A stretch of DNA of 64,000 bases, from positions 1-64,000 of the forward strand of contig JASJCQ010000023.1 in assembly GCA_030065915.1 (NCBI GenBank), read 5' to 3'. The notes under the pieces are model-generated. The model had not been told where the DNA came from. It ran no database searches and saw nothing but the letters and a program-made list of their open reading frames with translations. The stretch comes from Woeseiaceae bacterium. Lineage in GTDB: Bacteria; Pseudomonadota; Gammaproteobacteria; Steroidobacterales; Woeseiaceae. Positions 52,393 to 61,999 of this stretch are shown piece after piece. The position numbers and the translations under genes were made by a program. Each line of letters opens with the position of its first letter. Position 1 is the first letter of the stretch.

Positions 52393-52791
52393 ATGCCTTC
52401 TCACCGCCGCCCAGCATCCATCTTGTTGCCGATCCTCGTGATCGGACTGATGATGCGCGCGCTGATTCCGGCCGGTTATATGCCCGGCTCAGCAGACGGT
52501 GGTCCGTGGTTTGTCCTGTGTCCCGACAGCCTGCCCATGTCGATGAACATGGCGCACCGCGATTCCGGGCACCACCATCATCATCACGACCACAAAGACT
52601 CGCCTGAATCGGCGCTCAGCGGTGATTGCAGCTTCGCACACTTGCTGGCCGGCGCCATTGTCGCGACGGATACCGAACCGCATCCAGTGCCTCGATTCGA
52701 CGCCGTACCGTCGATCGCCGCTTCAAGCGGGATCATTCCCAGACTTCGGATCGAGAATCCGACCACTCGGGCCCCACCGGTAGCTTCGTAA
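52393..52791 (+). CDS. DUF2946-like protein with His-rich segment
   Basis: A 132-residue protein. An N-terminal hydrophobic stretch (ILLPILVIGLMMRALIPAGY) matches the DUF2946 start, and CPDSLP precedes a natural histidine run (GHHHHHHDH, about 60-70). Met-rich SMNMAH is adjacent. DUF2946 genes are often next to copper-receptor genes, as here. It is probably a small membrane or periplasmic metal-binding protein. Start uncertain (ATG 52393 or GTG 52372); I see no convincing ribosome site. Confidence 0.75.
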   Translation: MPSHRRPASILLPILVIGLMMRALIPAGYMPGSADGGPWFVLCPDSLPMSMNMAHRDSGHHHHHHDHKDSPESALSGDCSFAHLLAGAIVATDTEPHPVPRFDAVPSIAASSGIIPRLRIENPTTRAPPVAS

Positions 52792-52854
52792 GAACAACCA
52801 GACTTTTCTGACTGTCCCGCGAGCAGACGGCTCGCGGAAAAACGGAGCGAAATC

Positions 52855-54948
52855 ATGAAAGCAGTATCAGTCGCTTACGCGGCCGCCTTGCTGTTCGTCG
52901 CCTTACCTGCCGCCGCGGCGGACAAGGGCGAAGTCGATGCGCAGCGTGGCAACATCGAAGAAATCACCGTATTCGGCAAACACCTGTCGCCCAGCGCGGT
53001 ACACATTGACGTCATCAGCGAGCCGGTCCTTGACGCGGCCGAATCGCTGGCCCGCCTGCCGGGCGCCGACGCCAACGTGAACGGCCGCTTGTCCGGCATC
53101 GCACAGTACCGCGGGCTCTACGGCGACCGCGTCGCGGTCACCATCGACGGCATTGGCATGGTCAGCGGCGGTCCCAACGCCATGGACGCGCCGCTCTCCT
53201 ACCTGTCGCCGATGATCACTGAAGAACTCATCCTGGAACGCGGGATACCCGGCGTCGCCAGCGCGCCCGAGAGTGTGGGCGGCCACGTAGACGCCCGGCT
53301 TGCACGCGGGAGTTTCGGCAGCAGCGACGAGTTGCGCCTGTCCGGCATGCTGGGTCTGCGCTACTCGGGTAACGGCGACACGCAGACCAGTGCCGGTCGT
53401 CTGACCTATGCCAATCGCACGCATCGCCTGTCGTTGCTGGCCGAAGCCGACCGTTCGGATGGCATAGACACACCGGCAGGTAGGATCTCACCGTCGCAGG
53501 TCAGCCGGGATCGTTTCGATGCCAGCTACGCCTACTCGGGCGAGTCGACCGATGTACTCTTTTTCGTCGGCGCGCTCGAAACGAAAGACACGGGCACGCC
53601 GGCTTTGGCCATGGATATCCGCGACATCAGCACCGCGATCTACGGCGCCCAGTTCAGCCGCCAGCTAACGCCCACGTGGGAACTGCATGGCAAGGTCGGC
53701 TACAACGACGTGGACCACATCATGGACAACTTTGGATTGCGGTCACCGCCACCGCCAATGCGCGTTCGTCAGAACGATACCGAAGGCAAGGGCGGGACCT
53801 TCGAGTTGGCGTCGACCGTGGAGCTAGGTGCGGCCACGCTGACGTTTGGCATCGACGGTCGGCGCGCCGAGCACGCATCGCTGATAACAAACCCCAACAA
53901 TCCCGCGTTCTTTGTCAGCAACTTCAACAATCTCGAGCGTGACCTGACCGGCGCGTTCGGCGTTGCCGTTTTCGAAACCGCCAACTCGAATTGGGAACTG
54001 GGACTGCGCTACAACGAAGTCAGCATGGACACCGATGTCGTCGGCTCCGGCGGCATGATGGGCATGATGGCGATGAATGTTCAGGAACTCGCCGATGCGT
54101 TTAATGCGTCGGATCGAAGCAAGACCTTCGGCAGCGTCGATGCCGTTCTGAAATACCGCCGGACCCTGTCCGACGACCTGGACCTGATTGTCGACGTTGG
54201 CAGCAAGGCGAGGGCGCCGTCGTACCAGGAGATGTACCTGTGGCTGCCGTTAAAGGCGACGGGCGGATTGGCCGACGGCCGCAGTTACATCGGCAACCTG
54301 GACCTGCAGCCTGAGCGGAACAACGAGGTCGTGCTCGGATTGCACTGGTCCACGGGGCGCTTCGAGTTATCGCCGCGCATCTATCACCGCGATATCGATG
54401 ACTATATCCAGGGCGTACCGACGTCGAACATGACTGCGAACATGGTCGCCACGATGATGAGCGGCGCCGGGGCATTGGAGTTCGCTAACGTCGAAGCGGA
54501 GATAACCGGTGCCGACATCGGATGGCGTTACTCACTGTCTGAGCGCATCGTGCTCGATGGCAACGCAGCGCTGTCTAACGGGCGACGTACCGACGTAGCG
54601 GACAAGTTGTATCGCCTGTCGCCGGCCAATGCGACGATTGCGATCAACCTGATTGACGACAAGAGTTCGGTTCGTGTCGAGTGGCTCGGATTTGCCGAGC
54701 AGGATGACGTGTCCGTGTACAACGATGAGTCGCCGTCAGCAGGCTACGGCATCGTCAATGCACTCTGGGCCTGGGAACCGATGTCGTCGGTGCGCCTGGA
54801 GTTACAGGCGATCAACCTGCTCGATAAGGGCTACCAGCCGCACACAGCGGGTATTAACCGCGTTTCTGACGTCGATATTCCGGTCGGAGAGAGACTCTAC
54901 GGTGCGGAGAGGAGTGTCATGATCGGAGCGATGCTGCAGTTCAACTAA
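52855..54948 (+). CDS. TonB-dependent receptor, copper-receptor (OprC/NosA)-like
   Basis: A 697-residue receptor with signal peptide (to about residue 22), an EEITVFGK segment as TonB-box region, a short plug (about 45-150), and a barrel ending in MIGAMLQFN with terminal aromatic context. Methionine-rich loops (GGMMGMMAMN, MTANMVATMM) fit copper binding, as in OprC/NosA. The adjacent DUF2946 gene supports this. An ACGGAGCGAAATC site precedes the ATG. The substrate is inferred, not proved. Confidence 0.82.
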   Translation: MKAVSVAYAAALLFVALPAAAADKGEVDAQRGNIEEITVFGKHLSPSAVHIDVISEPVLDAAESLARLPGADANVNGRLSGIAQYRGLYGDRVAVTIDGIGMVSGGPNAMDAPLSYLSPMITEELILERGIPGVASAPESVGGHVDARLARGSFGSSDELRLSGMLGLRYSGNGDTQTSAGRLTYANRTHRLSLLAEADRSDGIDTPAGRISPSQVSRDRFDASYAYSGESTDVLFFVGALETKDTGTPALAMDIRDISTAIYGAQFSRQLTPTWELHGKVGYNDVDHIMDNFGLRSPPPPMRVRQNDTEGKGGTFELASTVELGAATLTFGIDGRRAEHASLITNPNNPAFFVSNFNNLERDLTGAFGVAVFETANSNWELGLRYNEVSMDTDVVGSGGMMGMMAMNVQELADAFNASDRSKTFGSVDAVLKYRRTLSDDLDLIVDVGSKARAPSYQEMYLWLPLKATGGLADGRSYIGNLDLQPERNNEVVLGLHWSTGRFELSPRIYHRDIDDYIQGVPTSNMTANMVATMMSGAGALEFANVEAEITGADIGWRYSLSERIVLDGNAALSNGRRTDVADKLYRLSPANATIAINLIDDKSSVRVEWLGFAEQDDVSVYNDESPSAGYGIVNALWAWEPMSSVRLELQAINLLDKGYQPHTAGINRVSDVDIPVGERLYGAERSVMIGAMLQFN

Positions 54949-55118
54949 TCTGGCCGGTCCGGACGACGCGACGCACGCCTCGTTCGGACCCCACTCGGTT
55001 GTGGCGTCGCGTAGGAAGCCCCTGGTTCCTGTCATATTCCGGAAATGACTCGCTGCGAGCCGACGGGCAGTGCGTCGATTGCGGGTGAGTTCATCCACAA
55101 CACCACCTAGGGTAGCTG

Positions 55119-55378
55119 CAAGGTTGTACTCAGCACATTGAAAGAGCTGAGCTTTAGCACGCTGCCCATCGAGTGGTTCACCTACTAGTCCTACACCGGC
55201 CCCGATTTCGGACGTCGTGCCGACCTGGCGGAGGATTTCCTCGAGTTCGGCCATGCGCTCGCGACCAAGCTCGAGGGCGGGTTCGCGCGATTCGACCGAC
55301 TCGGCTGGTTCGCGGAACTCGAGGTCTACGAGAACCGCTCGCGACTGAAATTGGGTTTAGAACTGGATCTGCGTTGAC
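55119..55378 (+). pseudogene. Possible gene remnant
   Basis: One frame reads VVLSTLKELSFSTLPIEWFTY, then a TAG (55186-55188), then SYTGPDFGRRADLAEDFLEF continuing to LEVYENRSRLKLGLELDLR and a TGA at 55376-55378. The downstream part looks like a real, regular C-terminus but has no start codon with a ribosome site. The rest of the 570-bp gap 54949-55518 shows nothing else. This is a weak call. Confidence 0.3.
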
Positions 55379-55518
55379 ATAATGGATCGATATATCGCGC
55401 AGCGCCGTTTCCGCAGCGCCGGCCCTTGATTGCGTCGCTGCCGTCTGAAAGAGTGGGTTCCAGGTAGGGTCGCAGTTCGCCGACCCTGCCGCTTGGGCAA
55501 AAATTTGAGGATATCGAT

Positions 55519-56109
55519 ATGAATCGTGCACTTTCAGACGTACGTGTTTCTTTGCTCGCGCTTGGCGCAGCGCTATTGTGTGTCTCGTTGCCGGCGCACG
55601 CCGACGGCGGCTTCTATGCGGGTGGCAGTATCGGTGGGGCGACCATCGAAGCAGATTTTGATACCACTGATTTCCCGGAGCTTCCGGCCTCGATCGACGA
55701 GGACGATACCGCCTTCAAACTGTTTCTCGGCTACAAGCTCGATCTGCCGGTCATCGATCTCGGTATCGAGGGTGGCTATGTCGATCTCGGCGAGCCGGAG
55801 ATTGAAGTCGATACGATTATCGGAACGCAGGAAATCGGACTGGAGACCACCGGCCTGAACGTCTGGGGCACAGCGGGCCTCGAAGTGGGTCCCGTAGACG
55901 TCTTCGCGAAGCTCGGCTTCATTTCTTGGGATGTGGAGGCCGGAATCGATGGCTTCGATTCGGTCAGTGACGACGGGTCCGACACGGGCTACGGCCTCGG
56001 CGTATCGTTCGAACTGGCATCCATCCAGATTCGTGGCGAATACGAGGTCTACGACATCGAAGACGCCGACATCGAGATGTTGTCCGTGGGAATCGCGTTC
56101 CGCTTCTGA
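55519..56109 (+). CDS. Outer-membrane beta-barrel protein
   Basis: A 196-residue protein with a signal peptide (ALLCVSLPAHA) and eight amphipathic strands ending in the aromatic signature AFRF. FYAGGSIGGATI opens the mature part, and GLEVGPVDVFAKLGF and YGLGVSFEL are typical of small OmpA/OmpX-like barrels. It is strongly acidic in the loops. GAGGATATCG site before the ATG. Role probably structural or porin-like; unknown. Confidence 0.85.
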   Translation: MNRALSDVRVSLLALGAALLCVSLPAHADGGFYAGGSIGGATIEADFDTTDFPELPASIDEDDTAFKLFLGYKLDLPVIDLGIEGGYVDLGEPEIEVDTIIGTQEIGLETTGLNVWGTAGLEVGPVDVFAKLGFISWDVEAGIDGFDSVSDDGSDTGYGLGVSFELASIQIRGEYEVYDIEDADIEMLSVGIAFRF

Positions 56110-56199
56110 TTGTCGATTCGGGCAAGCGCGCTCGGTGGCCCGCCATGTTCCCCGGTCACCGAGTAGCGAGCGCTCGTCTTTCACTCAAGCGTTTGATTG

Positions 56200-57276
56200 T
56201 CACAGGCTGCCGAGGATTTCCTCGGTGTGTTCACCGCGGCGTGGCGGTGACAGCGGCTCCCCAGGCGTCTGACCATCGAAGCGTGGCGCGGCCCTGGCCT
56301 GCAGCTGCCCGTCGACGTCCACCCAGATTTCACGCGCGGCGATGTGCGGGTGCCTGGCCGATTCTTCGGGATTCAGAACCGGCGCCGCACAGGCATCAGA
56401 GTCTTCGAAGATGCCTGACCATTCATCCAGCGTCTTCGTCGCGATGATTGCCGCGATGCCTGCGGATAGCGCCGGCCATTTCTCAGGATTCGGGTTCTGG
56501 TCGAAGGCGCTGTCTTCTTCGACGCCCAGCTTGCTGCGAAACTCCATGTAGAACTTCGGCTCGAGGCATTGCACCGAAAGCCATCTGCCGTCTGCGCAGG
56601 CGTAGCACCGTGACCACGGAGAGCCGTCGAGAATGCTGGTTCCCCGTTCTCTGCCGACCAGTCCGACGGCACGGGCCGTCATCAGCAGGTTCATCATATG
56701 CGCCGAGCCGTCCACCATTGCGGCGTCGACGACAGCGCCAATACCGGAGCGCTGGGCTTTGATCAGCGCGGCCAGAATACCTGCCACGAGGTACAGCGCG
56801 CCGCCGCCGATATCGCTAACCAGTGTTGGAGGCGCAAAGGGCGGCTCATCGTCCTCCGATGCATACCAGAGCGCACCCGACAACGCCGCGTAGTTGAAGT
56901 CGTGTCCGGCGCAATGAGACTTCGGTCCGCTCTGACCCCAGCCGGTAAGCCGACCATAGACCAGGCGCGGATGGTTCTCCTTGAATTGCTCCGGCCCCAA
57001 TCCGAGTCGCTCCATGACACCCGGGCGAAAGCCCTCTATCAGTGCGTCCGCGGTGGCGACCAGCGCGATGAGCGACTCGCGATCCTTTGTGTCTTTCAGG
57101 TCCAGGATAACGGACTTCTTGCCGCGATCGAGCAGGCTATGGTCGACGGCCGTGCCCGCAGGAGCTGTCTCACGTTGCACGACGATGACTTCGGCGCCCA
57201 GATCGGCAAGCATCATGCCGGCAAAAGGTCCGGGCCCAAGTCCCTCTATTTCGATAATTCGGATGCCATCCAGCAC
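56200..57276 (-). CDS. Family III CoA-transferase / alpha-methylacyl-CoA racemase-like
   Basis: A 358-residue protein of the CaiB/BaiF and AMACR family: IIEIEGLGPGPFAGMMLADL, LDLKDTKDRESL, IEGFRPGVMERLGLG, and GHDFNYAALSG with the catalytic-region His and Asp, then VSDIGGGALYLV. The 358-residue length and this motif set suit an alpha-methylacyl-CoA racemase, which would epimerise branched-chain acyl-CoAs, as in sterol or terpenoid side-chain breakdown. The GTG start follows GGGAGGATCAA. It is in a separate operon from the main catabolic locus. Confidence 0.88.
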   Translation of the reverse strand: MLDGIRIIEIEGLGPGPFAGMMLADLGAEVIVVQRETAPAGTAVDHSLLDRGKKSVILDLKDTKDRESLIALVATADALIEGFRPGVMERLGLGPEQFKENHPRLVYGRLTGWGQSGPKSHCAGHDFNYAALSGALWYASEDDEPPFAPPTLVSDIGGGALYLVAGILAALIKAQRSGIGAVVDAAMVDGSAHMMNLLMTARAVGLVGRERGTSILDGSPWSRCYACADGRWLSVQCLEPKFYMEFRSKLGVEEDSAFDQNPNPEKWPALSAGIAAIIATKTLDEWSGIFEDSDACAAPVLNPEESARHPHIAAREIWVDVDGQLQARAAPRFDGQTPGEPLSPPRRGEHTEEILGSL

Positions 57277-57498
57277 TTGATCCTCCCGTCAGCCCGCTAC
57301 GTATTCGGTGATATCAGAACCCCAGGATTCGATGTCCGATCCCGAGCCAGTGACCCGCACATTGCCGCCGCGAGCAGCGACCGGTCAAATGCTGCCCGAT
57401 ACGACCCGTATTTTCGCTCAAGAAACTACCGGGCGCTGCCGTTAACCGTTCCAAGAATCAAGGAATTCCTGCGCTCGCGCAGTCTGCAAGGGTCAGTC

Positions 57499-58419
57499 GT
57501 GTCAGCAACCAGCCTGAATAGAAAGCCCACTGGCGACGAATCACCGCTCGACAAGATGCGGCGAAAGGTCGATCAGCTTCCGCTGCTGCCGCAGGTACTG
57601 GTCCGTATTCTGCAGCTGGACCCATCGCAGATGGACTACTTCGAGGAAATCGACAGGCTCGCACGCGAGGATCCACCGTTTGCCGTTCGGCTGCTGGCGA
57701 TGGCGAATTCCGCGAGCTCCTCGCCGGCGGAACCCATTACTTCTATCAAGGAGTCACTCACCCGGATCGGTGCGGTGACGATCGGGAACATGGTCGCGTC
57801 TATGGCCGTGCAGCGGGTGTTCATGCCCAAATCGCCATCGCAGGTAGGGCTCTGGACTCATTCGCTGCGCGTAGCCGTCGGTGCGGAAACCCTCGCACGA
57901 ATGCTGCCGGAGCTGAAGATCCTTCCCGGTACCGCGTATCTCTCCGGTTTGCTACACGACATCGGACGGTTTGTCATGTTCGAGCACGCGCCGGAAGAAC
58001 TACTGGCGGTCGATGAATCGAAATGGCACTCGCCGGCGGAACTGCTCGACGCCGACGTCGAGGTCTTCAAATACACGCACAGCGAGCTTGGCTACCTCGC
58101 GTGCCGCCACTGGGGCCTGCCGGACGCGACGGCCGATGCCGTTCGGCGACACCACGACAAACTCGATGGAAAGATCGCGCCGGCGAGCATCGAGGCTACC
58201 GTACTGCTGATCGAGGTTGCGGACTGGCTGGACGTGACGATCTTCAACAGTGAAGGTTTCGCAGGCCTGTCCGACGACGAACTGATCGATGAGATAAACG
58301 AGCACTGCCTTCCGACAGAGAGCTTTCGCCAACTCGTCGATGCGGCGGATCTCGCCAGGCGTGCCCCGCACATCAAGGACCAGGCCGACCTGCTGGTCCA
58401 GGGGCTCGGACTCGCGTAA
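57499..58419 (+). CDS. HDOD-domain protein
   Basis: A 306-residue HDOD protein. Landmarks are LPLLPQVLVRILQLDPSQ, FAVRLLAMANSASSS, SIKESLTRIGAVTIGNMV, and an HD-type HDIGRF in SGLLHDIGRFVM. HDOD proteins are signalling or regulatory; most lack phosphodiesterase activity. I start at a GTG at 57499 with an AAGGG site; an in-frame ATG lies at 57556. The frame is open further upstream through the spacer (57277-57498), which has no other feature I can support. Confidence 0.85.
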   Translation: MSATSLNRKPTGDESPLDKMRRKVDQLPLLPQVLVRILQLDPSQMDYFEEIDRLAREDPPFAVRLLAMANSASSSPAEPITSIKESLTRIGAVTIGNMVASMAVQRVFMPKSPSQVGLWTHSLRVAVGAETLARMLPELKILPGTAYLSGLLHDIGRFVMFEHAPEELLAVDESKWHSPAELLDADVEVFKYTHSELGYLACRHWGLPDATADAVRRHHDKLDGKIAPASIEATVLLIEVADWLDVTIFNSEGFAGLSDDELIDEINEHCLPTESFRQLVDAADLARRAPHIKDQADLLVQGLGLA

Positions 58420-58579
58420 CAGCGACAGTTGAACGCTTTTTTTTGATTCCGACACGTACTTGCCCGTGGCCGGTTTCGCTGCGCCAGCCAGAAAAGCAAT
58501 GGCCCCGCCGCCCGTTGCCGGGAGGCCCATTTATTGAAGCCAATGCGCTCGACGCCCAATGTCGAGGTTTAAGCTGACC

Positions 58580-58595
58580 TATAATCGCCGCAGCC
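58580..58595 (+). promoter_or_regulatory. -10 box close to ATP-binding protein start
   Basis: A perfect TATAAT (58580-58585) lies only 10 nt before the ATG at 58596, with no ribosome site between. Transcription would begin at or near the ATG, giving a leaderless or almost leaderless mRNA. I see no clear -35. Confidence 0.5.
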
Positions 58596-60491
58596 ATGCT
58601 TGCCCTGACCAACATCGGACTCCGTCGCGGCCGTAAGCTGCTGCTCGAACACGCGAACGTGCAAATCCACGACGGGCAGCGCATGGGCGTTATCGGCGCC
58701 AACGGCTGCGGGAAGTCGTCCCTGTTTGCAATGTTGCTCGGCGAACTCGAGCCAGACGAAGGAACGCTGGCGCTCGATAATGCCGATGTCATTGCTCACG
58801 TCGCGCAGGAGAGCCCGCACGGCGCTGCAGCGGCGGTCGACTACGTCATGGACGGCGATGCCGAACTCCGGGATGTGCAGCGCCGAATCGCAGACGGGGA
58901 GGCGGCGGGTAAGACCGATCTCCATGACCTCTACGAGCGCATGGAAGTCATCGACGGATACACGGCCGAGTCACGCGCCTCCCGGCTGTTGCATGGCCTG
59001 GGCTTCGCATCGGAGGAGTATCGCAAGCCGGTCGGCGACTTCTCCGGTGGTTGGCGCATGCGCCTTAACCTGGCACGCGCCTTGATGTGCCGTTCCGACA
59101 TCCTGTTGCTCGATGAGCCGACCAACCACCTGGACCTGCCCGCCATCCTGTGGCTCGAGCGCTGGCTCAGGGCATACGAAGGCATCCTGCTCGTGATCTC
59201 GCACGACAGGGACTTCCTTGACGCCGTCTGCACGCGCGTTGCCCACATCGAGCACAAAGCGCTGAATCTCTACACCGGCAACTACAGCGACTTCGAAAAG
59301 CTGCGTGCCGAGCAGCTGTCGTTGCAGCAGGCCATGTACGCCAAGCAGCAGAAGCAGATCAAGCATCTGCAGAGTTTCGTCGATCGCTTCCGGTACAAGG
59401 CATCGAAAGCGAAACAGGCACAAAGCCGGCTGAAAATGATCGAGCGCATGGAGGAGATCGCGCCGGCACATGTCGATTCGCAGTTCAGCTTTCGATTCGT
59501 CGTGCCGGACAAGCAGCCGCAGCACCTGTTAGGGCTCAGCGACGCATCGGTCGGCTACGGCGAGACCGTCGTCCTCGACAACATCAACCTGCACCTGTCG
59601 GCGGGCGATCGTGTCGGCCTGCTCGGCGTCAATGGAGCCGGCAAGTCGACGCTGGTCAAGGCGTTGTCGACCGGCAGTACGCTCTTGAGCGGTGAACGCA
59701 CCGTCAGCAAGGACACCAGGATCGGCTATTTCGCACAGCACCAGGTCGACCTCCTGAAAATGGAGCAGAGTCCGATAGATCATCTGCGCGCCATCGCGCC
59801 CGACGATCGGGAGCAGGAGCACCGCAACTATCTCGGTCGATTCGCGTTCGGCGGGGAGCGTATTTTCGAGCCGGTAGCGCCGTTTTCCGGCGGCGAGAAG
59901 GCTCGCCTCGTCCTCGCGTTGATGATTCGGCAGGGTCCGAACCTGTTGCTGCTCGATGAGCCGACGAATCACCTGGACCTGGAGATGCGACAGGCGCTGA
60001 GCGTTGCTCTGATCGAATACACGGGCGCCCTTGTCGTCATCTCTCACGACCGGCACCTGCTGCGCAGCGCCTGTGACGAGTTATTGATCGTGCACGATGG
60101 ACTCGTCGATCGCTTCCATCGCAGTCTCGACGACTACCCCGCATGGTTGCGTGAGCAGGACGAGAATGCCGCCGATGCCCAGTCAAAGTGGCAAGAGCAA
60201 CCCGCCAGGAGCGTCAACAAGAAGCAGCTTCGCCAGGAGCAGGCAGAGCGGCGCAGGCGCTTGAAGCCGCTGCACGACAAGGTCAGGCAGGTCGAGACTG
60301 AGCTTGCACGGCAACGAGCAGCGCTTGCCGTTTTCGAGGAGCAGCTGGCGGACGAGTCGCTGTACGCCGACCAGGGACGCAAGGACGAGCTCAAGCAACT
60401 GATCAGGGACCAGGCCGATGCCAAGGCGTCGATAGAGGCGCTGGAATGGTCGTGGCTAGAGGCTAGCGAGGCCATTGAGGCGGCGTCATAG
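58596..60491 (+). CDS. yheS: ABC-F family ATPase, YheS-like
   Basis: A 631-residue ABC-F protein with two ATPase domains. Domain 1 has Walker A GANGCGKSS, signature FSGGWRMRLNLARAL and Walker B LLLDEPTNHLDL. Domain 2 has GVNGAGKST, signature FSGGEKARLVLAL and LLLDEPTNHLDLEM. The linker between (about 225-300) is helical and charged, as in the ribosome-interacting P-site tRNA motif. The C-terminal about 110 residues form a coiled coil. ABC-F proteins act on the ribosome. The order and the N-terminal pattern match YheS. Confidence 0.9.
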   Translation: MLALTNIGLRRGRKLLLEHANVQIHDGQRMGVIGANGCGKSSLFAMLLGELEPDEGTLALDNADVIAHVAQESPHGAAAAVDYVMDGDAELRDVQRRIADGEAAGKTDLHDLYERMEVIDGYTAESRASRLLHGLGFASEEYRKPVGDFSGGWRMRLNLARALMCRSDILLLDEPTNHLDLPAILWLERWLRAYEGILLVISHDRDFLDAVCTRVAHIEHKALNLYTGNYSDFEKLRAEQLSLQQAMYAKQQKQIKHLQSFVDRFRYKASKAKQAQSRLKMIERMEEIAPAHVDSQFSFRFVVPDKQPQHLLGLSDASVGYGETVVLDNINLHLSAGDRVGLLGVNGAGKSTLVKALSTGSTLLSGERTVSKDTRIGYFAQHQVDLLKMEQSPIDHLRAIAPDDREQEHRNYLGRFAFGGERIFEPVAPFSGGEKARLVLALMIRQGPNLLLLDEPTNHLDLEMRQALSVALIEYTGALVVISHDRHLLRSACDELLIVHDGLVDRFHRSLDDYPAWLREQDENAADAQSKWQEQPARSVNKKQLRQEQAERRRRLKPLHDKVRQVETELARQRAALAVFEEQLADESLYADQGRKDELKQLIRDQADAKASIEALEWSWLEASEAIEAAS

Positions 60492-60709
60492 CGGCAGTCT
60501 CTGTCGCGCGACGATCAATGCGCAGTCTACTGCTTGTTACGGTGTCGGCAGCCTGCAGGCCGGCCCAAGTCGTTGTTTTTCCGGAAGTCCAGCCTGAATC
60601 GCAGTAGTTTCCGCAACTAGGAGAACCTGCGTTGGGTGTTTATTGTTACGACTGAAATTAAGCGTTTCAGTATTCGAGGTCGTCGCATTCGAATCCCGGA
60701 GGACATCCA

Positions 60710-61930
60710 GTGACAGCATCTGACCCCATCGAGCGCCTCGCCAGGCTACGCCACGAATTCGGCGAACATGGCGGCGTCAACATGTCCATCGAGGCAAGCA
60801 CGACATTCACCGTCATGAAGCCAGGCACGATGCCTGAGCTCTTCGCCGGACGGAAGTCGGCGCCGGAAGGCTGCTACCTGTACGGCCGGCACTTCAATCC
60901 AACCGTCTATCACCTCGGGCAACAGCTCGCCGCGCTCGAGGGTACGGAGGCTGCCTATTGCGCCGCCAGCGGCATGGCCGCGATTTCTGCTGCGATCCTG
61001 CAGCTCTGTGAGAGCGGCGATCACATCGTTGCGTCCAACACGGTTTACGGCGGCACCTACGCGCTGCTGCATGACTTCCTGCCCGCCAAGGCAAACATCA
61101 CGACGACCTTTGTGGATATCTCGGACCTGGATGCCGTCAAATCGGCGATGACGGACCAGACGAGCATCGTCTACGCTGAGAGTATTGCGAATCCTACGCT
61201 GCGCGTTGCCGACATACCGGCGCTGGCCGACATCGCGCACAGTAGCGGGTCGCAGTTAATCGTGGACAACACGTTCAGTCCCTTGCTGATCAGTCCGGCG
61301 GCGCTGGGCGCGGACGTGGTCGTGCACAGCATGACCAAGTTCATCAACGGCGCGTCCGACATCATTGCCGGTGCCGTGTGCGGCAGTACGGAATTCATCC
61401 AGGGCCTCATGGACCTTCATCTCGGGCCTCTGATGATTCTCGGTCCGACGATGGACCCGTCCGTCGCGTCCAAGATCAGCCTGAGAATTCCGCACCTGGC
61501 GTTGCGGGTCAGGGAGCACGCCGAGCGCGCCGAGTATTTTGCGAGAAAACTCGATGAGGTTGGCGTGAAGGTCGCCTATCCGGGCCTTGCTCACCACCCG
61601 GACCACGAACTGCTCGACCGGCAACGCTGCGAGGACTATGGCTTCGGCGGCATCCTGACGCTGGACCTCGGTTCGGAGGAGAAGGCGAACGCACTGATGG
61701 ACTCGCTGCAAAACGAGCATCGTTTTGGCTACATGGCCGTCAGTCTCGGCTATTTCGACACGCTGATGTCCTGCCCGAGCACGAGTACGTCAAGCGAGAT
61801 GTCGGACGAGGACCTGTCAACGGCCGGCATTGGCAGCGGCCTGGTCAGGATGTCCGTCGGCTACACCGGGACGGTCGAGCAGCGTTGGCAGCAGCTGCAC
61901 GCGGCCCTGAGTGAGATCGGCGCCGTCTAG
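60710..61930 (+). CDS. PLP-dependent Cys/Met metabolism lyase (methionine gamma-lyase-like)
   Basis: A 406-residue fold-type I PLP enzyme of the cystathionine gamma-synthase/gamma-lyase family: YGRHFNPTV, the SGMAAISAAI PLP-phosphate region, VDNTFSPLLISPAALGADVV, and the Schiff-base Lys in HSMTKFINGASD. It catalyses gamma-elimination or replacement on sulfur amino acids; the exact substrate is unclear. GTG start with a GGAGG site 8 nt upstream. A hairpin follows the stop. Confidence 0.9.
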   Translation: MTASDPIERLARLRHEFGEHGGVNMSIEASTTFTVMKPGTMPELFAGRKSAPEGCYLYGRHFNPTVYHLGQQLAALEGTEAAYCAASGMAAISAAILQLCESGDHIVASNTVYGGTYALLHDFLPAKANITTTFVDISDLDAVKSAMTDQTSIVYAESIANPTLRVADIPALADIAHSSGSQLIVDNTFSPLLISPAALGADVVVHSMTKFINGASDIIAGAVCGSTEFIQGLMDLHLGPLMILGPTMDPSVASKISLRIPHLALRVREHAERAEYFARKLDEVGVKVAYPGLAHHPDHELLDRQRCEDYGFGGILTLDLGSEEKANALMDSLQNEHRFGYMAVSLGYFDTLMSCPSTSTSSEMSDEDLSTAGIGSGLVRMSVGYTGTVEQRWQQLHAALSEIGAV

Positions 61931-61943
61931 CGAACACCGAGAA

Positions 61944-61977
61944 CGCTCGCGCTGGATGCAAACAGCCAACGCGAGCG
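61944..61977. terminator. Bidirectional hairpin between convergent genes
   Basis: CGCTCGCGCTGG (61944-61955) pairs with CCAACGCGAGCG (61966-61977) with one G-T. It lies between the stops of the PLP lyase and the minus-strand gene at 62000. There is no T run, so it is probably a terminator only in part. Confidence 0.5.
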
Positions 61978-61999
61978 GCGTGTGATCATCTCACAACAA

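Noticed and set aside
52585..52606. His-tag-like run as a cloning artefact
   Set aside because: The run is within a DUF2946-type gene, uses natural codons, and lies next to a metal-receptor gene, so it is a natural metal-binding segment.
58416..58443. T run after the HDOD gene as an intrinsic terminator
   Set aside because: Eight T follow only a weak 4-bp stem (GCGT/ACGC), so I do not list it as a terminator.
60492..60709. GCAGTCTACTGC at about 60525 as another copy of the repeat family
   Set aside because: Only the AGTCTAC core matches, and no second block or hairpin arm follows. The gap holds nothing else I can support apart from the start site of the PLP gene.
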